This document shows, piece by piece, positions 6,603 to 12,946 of a DNA stretch of 12,946 bases. The stretch is from Cytophagales bacterium (GTDB lineage: Bacteria > Bacteroidota > Bacteroidia > Cytophagales > Cyclobacteriaceae), in NCBI GenBank assembly GCA_029262955.1, contig JAJCYL010000454.1:1-12946 (forward strand). Direction: 5' to 3'. The position numbers were made by a program, and so were the translations under genes. The notes under the pieces were generated by a model. It worked only from the letters and a program-made list of their open reading frames with translations, was not told the DNA's origin and ran no database searches. How positions within the stretch are numbered: the stretch's first letter is position 1; each line of letters begins with the position of its first letter.

Positions 6603-6688
6603 TAGGGCTTAAAGGGATCGCTATCGCTAAATTTCAGAGAACCGTTCTCTCGTTGCCCATTTCTTAAGGGTTTTTCTCAATAGCCCTA
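6603..6688 (+). repeat. Nested inverted repeats between DUF6660 gene and RND operon
   Basis: TAGGGCT (6603-6609), directly after the DUF6660 stop, is perfectly complementary to AGCCCTA (6682-6688). Inside lies a perfect short hairpin, AGAGAAC (6636-6642) with GTTCTCT (6644-6650), and a TTAAGGG followed by TTTTT (6665-6675). The segment could fold as one closed structure of about 86 nt acting as terminator, attenuator or mRNA-processing site. It matches no riboswitch class I recognise. Confidence 0.35.
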
Positions 6689-6705
6689 ATCTTCAATTTT
6701 TTAAA

Positions 6706-6844
6706 GTGACTAAAAAAAGGAAAAGGAAAAAACTGGACCTGGCTTAGACTTTTACCACAGATCGGTATAGTGATCATCAGTGTGATACTCATACTCGGCT
6801 TGATTGCCAGGATACGGCATTATTTCTCTTTCCTTGTAAACTAA
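6706..6844 (+). pseudogene. Small single-span membrane protein ORF, frameshifted near its start
   Basis: Ending 5 nt before the RND ATG is an open frame without a start codon: after the TGA at 6707 it reads LKKGKGKNWTWLRLLPQ, then a hydrophobic span (IGIVIISVILILGLIA), then RIRHYFSFLVN and TAA at 6842-6844. A GTG at 6706 begins MTKK in the neighbouring frame. Removing one A from the A7 tract at 6712-6718 would join the two into a protein of about 45 residues with a basic N-terminus and one transmembrane helix. It could be a pseudogene, a sequencing error, a product of slippage at the A-tract, or a chance ORF. Tight spacing to the pump is what suggests a real origin. No family recognised. Confidence 0.38.
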
Positions 6845-6849
6845 AAAAT

Positions 6850-9800
6850 ATGATTAATCATATTATATCATTTTCTATTAACAATAAGTTTATCGTGGGA
6901 CTCCTAACACTCACATTGATTGGAGTCGGTATCTACTCGATGTCCACGATCAATCTGGGATCAGTCCCGGATATAACCAATAATCAGGTACAAGTAATAA
7001 CTGTATCGGAGAATCTTGCAACAGAAGATATTGAGCAATTTGTCACATATCCAGTGGAGTTGGCAATGGGCAACCTACCCGGTGTTGATGAAATACGGTC
7101 TATTTCTCGGTTTGGTCTTTCTGTCGTCACAATCGTCTTTGAAGATGATATGGGTACTTACCTGCCCAGACAATTGGTGCAGGAAAAACTAAATGAACTG
7201 AAGGAGACTATTCCTCAGCAGTTTGGTAGTCCCACAATGGGGCCCATATCTACAGGACTAGGACAAATTTATGAATATACTATTCAGCCCAAAGCAGGAT
7301 ATGATACAGTTTATACTGCAATGGATCTCCGTACTATTCAGGATTGGATTGTCAAGCGGCAGTTAACCCTGCTCGAAGGAGTTGTAGAAATCAATTCTTT
7401 TGGCGGCTATGTTAAGCAATACGAAGTGGCCATTAATCCGGAAAAACTGAACGCTATGAACGTTAGCATTTCGGAGGTTCACGAAGCGTTGGTCCGAAAT
7501 AATGTAAATACAGGAGGTGCCTATATCGAGAAAAACAAAATGGCCAATTTCATTCGAGGTGAAGGCCTTGTTCGCACAATTGATGACATAGAAAATATCT
7601 CCATTCGTAATGAAAATGGCATTCCAATACTCATTAGAGACATTGCAGAAAAAGTCCATTTCGGTCACCAAGTTCGATATGGTGCCTTCACTCAGGATGG
7701 TCATGAGGCCGTGGGGGGAATTATCATGATGCTGAAAGGATCGAACCCTAATGCGGTCATTCAAAATGTAATTGAACGAATGACAGAAATTGAAAAATCA
7801 CTTCCCGAAGGGCTTGAGTTTAATGCATACCTTGATCGGAGCTCTCTAATTGAGCGAACTACAAGCACCGTTATCAAAAATTTAGTTGAAGGTGCTCTCA
7901 TTGTCATTTTTGTCCTGGTTGTGCTTTTGGGAAGTTTAAGAGGTGGAATTGTCACTGCGTCATTAATTCCACTTTCACTGCTATTTGCATTTATCCTCAT
8001 GAAAGCCACAGGGGTTTGGGCGAACTTGATGAGTCTGGGAGCCATTGATTTTGGAATCATCGTGGACGGTGCTGTGATTATTGTTGAAGGCACAGTTCAT
8101 GAAATTGAAAAACGGATAAGGGCTGGCAAGAATAAGTTTGATCAGGCTCAAATGGATGAAATTGCGTACGAATCTGGGAGTACCATGATGAATGCTGCTT
8201 TTTTTGGACAGCTCATCATTCTAATTGTATTCACTCCTATTCTTTTTCTAACCGGTGTTGAAGGTAAGATGTTTACCCCTATGGCCTACACGTTTGGGTA
8301 CGCAGTTTTAGGAGCGATTATTCTATGCTTGACGTATGTGCCAATGATGACCGCATTGCTAATGCGTCCAATAAGTAACCCGAAAAATTGGTTTGCCAGA
8401 TTGGAAAACGGAATCCACAAGTTTAGCGAGAAGATCATCAATGCACTAAACAAGGTGTATCATCCATTGATTCTTGGTGCATTGAAATTGCGTTTATTGG
8501 TTATTGGTATTGCTTTGGCTCTACTAGTTGGGGCGGGGTTCATTTTCTCAAGAATGGGTGGTGAATTTATACCCCAACTCGATGAAGGTGACATAGCAAT
8601 GCAAGCCCTTATTAGACCAGGAAGTGGTCTTAGTGAAGCTATTGATGTATCCATTAAAATTGAGAACATCTTAAAAGAGAATTTTCCGGAAATTACTACA
8701 GTAGTAGCCAGAATTGGAGTTGCAGATATTCCAACAGATCCCATGCCTTTGGATATCGCTGATATGTATTTGATTCTGGAGAAGGATAAGGAAAAATGGG
8801 TTACAACAGATTCTAAAGAAGAACTGATAGAACAGATTAAAGAGAAGTTAGACATACTTCCCGGAGTTAATCTTGTCTTTACTCAGCCTGTTGAACTTAG
8901 ATTCAATGAATTGCTTGAAGGTGTGCGAGAGGACGTGGCTGTGAAATTGTACGGTGAAGACCTAAACATACTCTCACAAAAGGTAGAAGAAATGGCTGCC
9001 ATCATCCAAACAGTGCCTGGAGCGGGTGATGTAAATGCAGAACGTACTGCTGGTCTGCCCCAAATGACGGTAAAATACAACCGTAAGAAATTGGCCCAAT
9101 ATGGCTTGGATGTACAAAAGCTCAACGAGTACGTGAGTGCCGCTTTTGCTGGAGGTGTTGCTGGGGTGATTTTTGAAGGCGAAAAGCGTTTTGAAATGGT
9201 CATTCGTTTCGATGAATCGCATCGACAAAGCATAGAAGACCTCAGAACCCTATACATCGATTTACCTGATGGTACTCAAGTACCAATTAAGGAGGTTGCT
9301 GATATCGAATATGTACCAGGCCCCATGCAGATATCCAGAGAGAATACCTTTCGAAGAACTTATGTGGGTGTCAACGTTCGAGGTAGAGATGTAGAATCTG
9401 TAGTAACAGATATTCAACTAAAACTGGATGCAGAACTGGACTTACCACCAGGCTATTACATCACCTACGGAGGAGAATTTGAAAATTTGCAGCGAGCCAA
9501 AGCAAGGTTATCCGTGGTGGTACCAATTGCACTCTTTCTCATTTTTATATTACTCTATTTCGCCTTAAAATCATTCCCACAATCAGTGATGATTTACATG
9601 GCGATCCCACTTGCAGCCATTGGAGGTGTGTTTTTCATGGCCATGAGAGGAATGCCTTTTAGTATCTCCGCTGGAGTCGGATTCATTGTCCTCTTTGGTG
9701 TGGCTGTCCTTAATGGATTGGTTTTAATCAGTCGTTTCAATTCACTAAAAATCGAAGGTATGACAGATTTAAAAGAACGAATTCTCACAGGAACGAAAGA

Positions 9801-11271
9801 GCGTCTTAGACCTATATTGCTAACCGCTACTGCTGCCATTATGGGCTTTACACCCATGGCATTTTCAGCTTCTGCAGGAGCAGAAGTGCAACGGCCATTA
9901 GCAACGGTAGTAATAGGCGGTCTTATCAGTGCAACACTATTGACACTGATTGTACTGCCAGTTCTCTACTCATATATAGAAGGGCGTAAGTCTATAAACG
10001 TAAAATTAAATACCGGTTCTTCGGTCAATGTAATTGTAGCTCTCGCTGTATGTGGTGTGCTTCTGGGAATTCCTTCCAATGTACAAGCGCAAGAGTTGGA
10101 ACAGAAATCAATTACTACATTGAATGAGGCCATCACGATAGGATTAGCTAATAATGGCAATGTTCAAGTGGCAGTTACTAACATAGAACTCCAGGAGCAA
10201 GGAAAGAAGGCGGCTTTAAATTTAGAGAAAACAAAGTTGGGCATTCAATACGGTCAATACAACAGCTTTGAGAATGATTTCTCATTCAGTGTAGTTCAGT
10301 CATTTGAGTTCCCTACTGTTTATGGCAAGCAAAGGTCACTTGCTAACGAACAGGTAATTGGTGGGCAAAAGCAACTGGCCGTAACTGAGAATGACTTGAA
10401 ATGGAAGATTCGCAAGGCTTGGTATGAGCTATCCTATCTGCACGAAAGGCGTAAGTTGATCCTATATCAGGATACCATTTATGGGCGATTCCTAAATGCA
10501 GCAACCATACGGTACGAGACGGAAGCAAGTAGCTACCTGGAGAAGGCATCTGCTGAAACAAGTGTAATGGAGGTGCAAAATCAGTTGAAACTGCTGGAGG
10601 CCGACATTGTCATTCAGGAAAAGCAGCTACAAATCCTGATGAATGACACATCTAGTTTGCGTTTTGAGCCGTCCGTCCTTATAGAAAGGGATGTCGTAAA
10701 CATTCAGGACAATGCTTTGATTATGAACAACCCGCTATTTGGATTGGCTAAACAACAAGTAGCTATTGCGGATGCTGAAAAATCCGTTCAGTCAGCCAAG
10801 GTGATGCCAGATCTTTTTATCGGTTATTTCAATCAATCATTGATTGGAGGAGAAACTTCAAACGGTGGAATCGCCACTTCGTCTGATAGATTCGGGGGAA
10901 TACAGGCGGGGATCGCTATACCATTGTTTTATGGTTCATATAAGGCAAACGTTAAATCCGCCCAATTACGATCACAGATGGCCAAAACCAGCTCAGAATA
11001 CTACTATACAGCCCTTCAAGGTCAGTATAGGCAGCAATTAGAGGAGATTGCAAAATTTCAGGGAAGTCTTGATTACTACAAAGAAAAAGCTATCCCTCAA
11101 GCAAATTTGATTTTGAACAATGCCAGAAAAAGCTTTGAAAATGGAGCTATTGACTATGTGGAATATTTCCAAAACATCAATCAGGCACTCAATCTCAAAT
11201 TCAATTACATCAATACATTAAATGGATATAACCAGGCTGTAATCAATCTGGAATTCCTCATTGGACAATAA
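6850..11271 (+). CDS. czcA: CzcA-like heavy-metal RND pump fused to a TolC-like outer-membrane factor
   Basis: A 1,473-residue fusion. Residues 1 to about 1045 form a full HME-type RND permease: TM1 (about 10-30), porter domain beginning VPDITNNQVQV, TM2-TM6 with TM4 motif DFGIIVDGAVIIVEG (D400, D406, E413, equivalent to the essential acidic trio of CzcA), second porter domain with RFNELLEGVREDVAVKLYG, and TM8-TM12 ending LPVLYSYIEG. The DFG/DGA signature fits divalent cations (Zn, Co, Cd or Ni) better than Cu/Ag. A 13th hydrophobic stretch follows (about 1057-1075, VNVIVALAVCGVLLG) ending in NVQAQ, resembling a signal peptide with an AxA-like site after A1080. Residues 1081-1473 are an outer-membrane efflux protein domain (TLNEAITIGLANN, long coiled-coil helices, PDLFIGYFNQS, AGIAIPLFYGSYKANV), about the length of a stand-alone TolC/CzcC. 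There is no stop or start between the parts. RND-OEP fusions are known in Bacteroidota; cleavage is inferred. Confidence 0.94.
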   Translation: MINHIISFSINNKFIVGLLTLTLIGVGIYSMSTINLGSVPDITNNQVQVITVSENLATEDIEQFVTYPVELAMGNLPGVDEIRSISRFGLSVVTIVFEDDMGTYLPRQLVQEKLNELKETIPQQFGSPTMGPISTGLGQIYEYTIQPKAGYDTVYTAMDLRTIQDWIVKRQLTLLEGVVEINSFGGYVKQYEVAINPEKLNAMNVSISEVHEALVRNNVNTGGAYIEKNKMANFIRGEGLVRTIDDIENISIRNENGIPILIRDIAEKVHFGHQVRYGAFTQDGHEAVGGIIMMLKGSNPNAVIQNVIERMTEIEKSLPEGLEFNAYLDRSSLIERTTSTVIKNLVEGALIVIFVLVVLLGSLRGGIVTASLIPLSLLFAFILMKATGVWANLMSLGAIDFGIIVDGAVIIVEGTVHEIEKRIRAGKNKFDQAQMDEIAYESGSTMMNAAFFGQLIILIVFTPILFLTGVEGKMFTPMAYTFGYAVLGAIILCLTYVPMMTALLMRPISNPKNWFARLENGIHKFSEKIINALNKVYHPLILGALKLRLLVIGIALALLVGAGFIFSRMGGEFIPQLDEGDIAMQALIRPGSGLSEAIDVSIKIENILKENFPEITTVVARIGVADIPTDPMPLDIADMYLILEKDKEKWVTTDSKEELIEQIKEKLDILPGVNLVFTQPVELRFNELLEGVREDVAVKLYGEDLNILSQKVEEMAAIIQTVPGAGDVNAERTAGLPQMTVKYNRKKLAQYGLDVQKLNEYVSAAFAGGVAGVIFEGEKRFEMVIRFDESHRQSIEDLRTLYIDLPDGTQVPIKEVADIEYVPGPMQISRENTFRRTYVGVNVRGRDVESVVTDIQLKLDAELDLPPGYYITYGGEFENLQRAKARLSVVVPIALFLIFILLYFALKSFPQSVMIYMAIPLAAIGGVFFMAMRGMPFSISAGVGFIVLFGVAVLNGLVLISRFNSLKIEGMTDLKERILTGTKERLRPILLTATAAIMGFTPMAFSASAGAEVQRPLATVVIGGLISATLLTLIVLPVLYSYIEGRKSINVKLNTGSSVNVIVALAVCGVLLGIPSNVQAQELEQKSITTLNEAITIGLANNGNVQVAVTNIELQEQGKKAALNLEKTKLGIQYGQYNSFENDFSFSVVQSFEFPTVYGKQRSLANEQVIGGQKQLAVTENDLKWKIRKAWYELSYLHERRKLILYQDTIYGRFLNAATIRYETEASSYLEKASAETSVMEVQNQLKLLEADIVIQEKQLQILMNDTSSLRFEPSVLIERDVVNIQDNALIMNNPLFGLAKQQVAIADAEKSVQSAKVMPDLFIGYFNQSLIGGETSNGGIATSSDRFGGIQAGIAIPLFYGSYKANVKSAQLRSQMAKTSSEYYYTALQGQYRQQLEEIAKFQGSLDYYKEKAIPQANLILNNARKSFENGAIDYVEYFQNINQALNLKFNYINTLNGYNQAVINLEFLIGQ

Positions 11272-11295
11272 TTCAATATTTGAAAACATAAAGAA

Positions 11296-12507
11296 ATGAA
11301 AAAGCAAATTATATATATAGTAACCATAGCAATTATGACAACACTCCTTGCGGGCTGTGGCAATAAGTCTGTTGAAGAAGAAGGTAACGATGAAAAGGCG
11401 CAAGAAGTAGGAGGCGATGATGAAGAAGGGGAAGAGGGCGAAGTTCATCTATCCCAGCTGAAGTTTAACAGCCTAGGCATTAAAGTCGATGAAATACCAA
11501 CAAGACCTTTATCGGCTGTGGTAGAAGCTAACGGGCAGTTAGAAGTACCACCCCAGCATGAAGCTACGGTCACGGCCATATTGGGAGCAAACGTTACTTC
11601 TATTAAGGTGATAGAAGGTGATAAAGTAAAGAAAGGTCAAACCTTAGCCACTTTGGCACATCCAAATCTATCCCAACTGCAAACGAACTATGTTAGGACT
11701 TATAATCAGATGCAATTCCTTGAAAAGGATTACGAGCGACAGAAGAAACTTTACGAAGAAAATGTAGGGTCTGGCAGAACCTTTCAGCAAACTCAGGCAG
11801 ATTATCTGTCCATGAAAGGTGAAGTGAAGGGGTATGAATCTCAGCTACGCCAGCTCAGTTTGAATGTTGAAAGGGTACAAAACGGCGATATATATCAAAA
11901 TGTTCCCGTGGTTAGTCCTATTGAGGGTTTCATAGAAAAAGTGGAGATTCGGATTGGCCAGTTTGTAGATCCGAAAAAAGAGATGTTTATGGTTGTCAAC
12001 AATGATCACATTCATGCTGATCTGATGGTCTTTGAAAAAGACGTGTATAAAGTGAAAAAAGACCAGGATATTTTCTTCACTGTAGAGTCTGTTCCAGGTG
12101 CCACGCTCAAAGCTAAAATTTACTCTGTTGGAAAGCAGTTTGAACAAAATCCAAAAGCAGTCCACGTACATGCTGAAATTGATCAGAAAGAGGATTTCCT
12201 GATACCTGGGATGTACATCAACGGAAGAATTCATACAGGAGAAAAACCAGTACTGGCTTTACCTGAATCTGCGATCATAGAGGAAGATGGGAAGCCTTAC
12301 ATTTTTATTGCAAATGCACCCCATCAGGAGGACGATGAAATAGGATGGAGTTTCAAAGCGGTTGAAATTCGAACTGGCTTGGTAGATGAAGGATGGGTAG
12401 AAATCAAGCTACTGGAGCCACTTCCGGAAGGTTCAAAAGTGGCCTGGGACAATGCCTATTATTTGATTGCCGAAATGAAGAAAGGCCAGGCCTCTCATGA
12501 TGATTAA
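11296..12507 (+). CDS. czcB: Periplasmic adaptor (membrane-fusion) lipoprotein, CzcB/CusB-like
   Basis: A 403-residue HlyD/RND-adaptor protein bridging the inner-membrane pump and the outer-membrane factor. The N-terminus is a lipoprotein signal with lipobox LLAGC (C21), so it is probably lipid-anchored. Next comes a strongly acidic linker (about 27-50, with DDEEGEEGE), then the first half of the lipoyl/barrel-sandwich domain (about 82-122, with VIEGDKVKKGQTLATL), an alpha-helical hairpin (about 124-197), the second lipoyl half (VVSPIEGFIEKVEIRIGQFV), a beta-barrel domain (about 236-312, with NDHIHADLMVFEKDV and VHVHAEI), and a membrane-proximal domain to the C-terminus. The His residues (238, 240, 290, 292) are placed where CzcB-like adaptors often have them and may contact metal. 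It starts 24 nt after the pump and is clearly cotranscribed, completing a tripartite efflux system from two genes. No cytoplasmic role is expected. Confidence 0.94.
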   Translation: MKKQIIYIVTIAIMTTLLAGCGNKSVEEEGNDEKAQEVGGDDEEGEEGEVHLSQLKFNSLGIKVDEIPTRPLSAVVEANGQLEVPPQHEATVTAILGANVTSIKVIEGDKVKKGQTLATLAHPNLSQLQTNYVRTYNQMQFLEKDYERQKKLYEENVGSGRTFQQTQADYLSMKGEVKGYESQLRQLSLNVERVQNGDIYQNVPVVSPIEGFIEKVEIRIGQFVDPKKEMFMVVNNDHIHADLMVFEKDVYKVKKDQDIFFTVESVPGATLKAKIYSVGKQFEQNPKAVHVHAEIDQKEDFLIPGMYINGRIHTGEKPVLALPESAIIEEDGKPYIFIANAPHQEDDEIGWSFKAVEIRTGLVDEGWVEIKLLEPLPEGSKVAWDNAYYLIAEMKKGQASHDD

Positions 12508-12565
12508 AACAATTATCAAAATGGACTCGGCAATTCTAAATTACTGATTCCATATTCTCTTGAGT

Positions 12566-12946
12566 ATGAAAAAATTATATAGAACAGCTCTTATACTAAG
12601 TATTATCACCATCTTCTACAATCTTGTGGAAGGTGGTGTAGCTACTTACTTTGGCTCACAGGATGATACATTAGCCCTTTTTGGTTTTGGCGTTGATAGC
12701 TTCGTTGAAGTGCTTTCCGGTTTGGGGATAGCTCACATGGTTTGGAGAATGAAAGATCATGAAATCCACGTTCGAGATCATTTTGAAATCACGGCATTAA
12801 AAGTCACGGGGATATCATTTTACTTACTTGTAGCGGGATTGATTTTAGGAGCTATATTTTCGATCATTTATAAGTCTCAACCAGAGACCACGGTCGCCGG
12901 GATTGTCATATCCTCTATTTCAATATTAACCATGTTTTTTCTCTAC
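12566..12946 (+). CDS. CDF-like cation transporter, 3' end outside window
   Basis: The first 127 residues of an inner-membrane protein; the frame is still open at the last base. It has the short basic start MKKLYRTAL, then hydrophobic helices: TM1 (about 8-30, with YNLVEGGVATYFG), TM2 carrying FGFGVDSFVEVLSG (D44, E48), a cytoplasmic loop with MKDHEIHVRDHFE, TM3 (about 79-102) and TM4 (about 109-127). The DSxxE pattern in TM2 corresponds to the metal-binding DxxxD of cation-diffusion-facilitator proteins, and this resembles the short cation transporter group near TMEM163-type proteins. The likely role is moving Zn2+ or a similar ion out of the cytoplasm, feeding the RND pump. The ATG at 12566 is 58 nt after the adaptor and gives a natural N-terminus. 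Family level is fairly sure, substrate inferred. Confidence 0.8.
   Translation, partial: MKKLYRTALILSIITIFYNLVEGGVATYFGSQDDTLALFGFGVDSFVEVLSGLGIAHMVWRMKDHEIHVRDHFEITALKVTGISFYLLVAGLILGAIFSIIYKSQPETTVAGIVISSISILTMFFLY

Noticed and set aside
10018..10140. Separate start codon for a stand-alone TolC gene at the fusion junction
   Set aside because: The frame is continuous from the RND part and I see no in-frame ATG or GTG with a suitable context before the signal-like segment; the ATG at 10027 is out of frame.
7363..10561. Several minus-strand ORFs of 64-133 codons within the RND fusion
   Set aside because: Same reason: shadow frames opposite an unmistakable gene, without domains or plausible regulatory sequence.
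1..12946. Insertion sequences, CRISPR arrays, tRNA or rRNA genes, attachment sites
   Set aside because: I found no transposase frame, regularly spaced repeats, cloverleaf-forming segment or rRNA-like sequence. Decay at 2470-3285 is not bounded by visible mobile-element ends.

Overview
The window looks like a metal/metalloid-resistance island from a Bacteroidota chromosome or plasmid, probably a Cytophagales- or Flavobacteriia-type organism. The reasons are AT-rich non-coding DNA, few recognisable Shine-Dalgarno sequences with A-rich start contexts, a Bacteroidota-style promoter (TTTG then a TAnnTTTG-like box 20 nt later) before arsR, a DUF6660-type Cys-rich secreted protein, and an RND pump fused to a TolC-like domain, an architecture I know from this phylum. 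These assignments come from reading motifs; no database search was run.

Layout. (1) 1-2415 (+): the 3' three quarters of an RND efflux pump, closed by a hairpin at about 2428-2468. (2) 2602-5505 (-): an arsenic cluster transcribed toward that pump. Its order is arsR, acr3, a calcineurin-like phosphoesterase overlapping acr3 by 4 nt, a small secreted-protein gene broken by one in-frame TAA, and a truncated, twice-frameshifted remnant of arsO (flavin-dependent monooxygenase). No arsC is present. (3) 5506-5840: intergenic, with the arsR promoter/operator, one doubtful small ORF and a dyad before the next gene. (4) 5841-6602 (+): a Fur-family regulator and a DUF6660-like protein with a 7-1-7 dyad between them. 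(5) 6603-6849: a stretch with inverted repeats and a probably frameshifted small membrane ORF. (6) 6850-12946 (+): the CzcA-like RND/TolC fusion, its periplasmic adaptor lipoprotein, and the start of a CDF-like cation transporter that runs off the window.

How it fits together. ArsR would derepress Acr3, which exports arsenite, together with the phosphoesterase of unknown role. The distal half of that operon is decaying. The second unit reads as a divalent-metal response: a Zn-binding Fur-type sensor, a Cys/His-rich exported protein, a complete tripartite efflux system made from two polypeptides (RND and outer-membrane factor in one, adaptor in the other), and a CDF-like transporter moving cations out of the cytoplasm. 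The least ordinary points are the internal signal-peptide-like segment with a possible cleavage site between the RND and TolC parts, the near-duplicate of the arsR operator in front of acr3, the hidden arsO remnant, and the small membrane ORF interrupted at an A7 tract.
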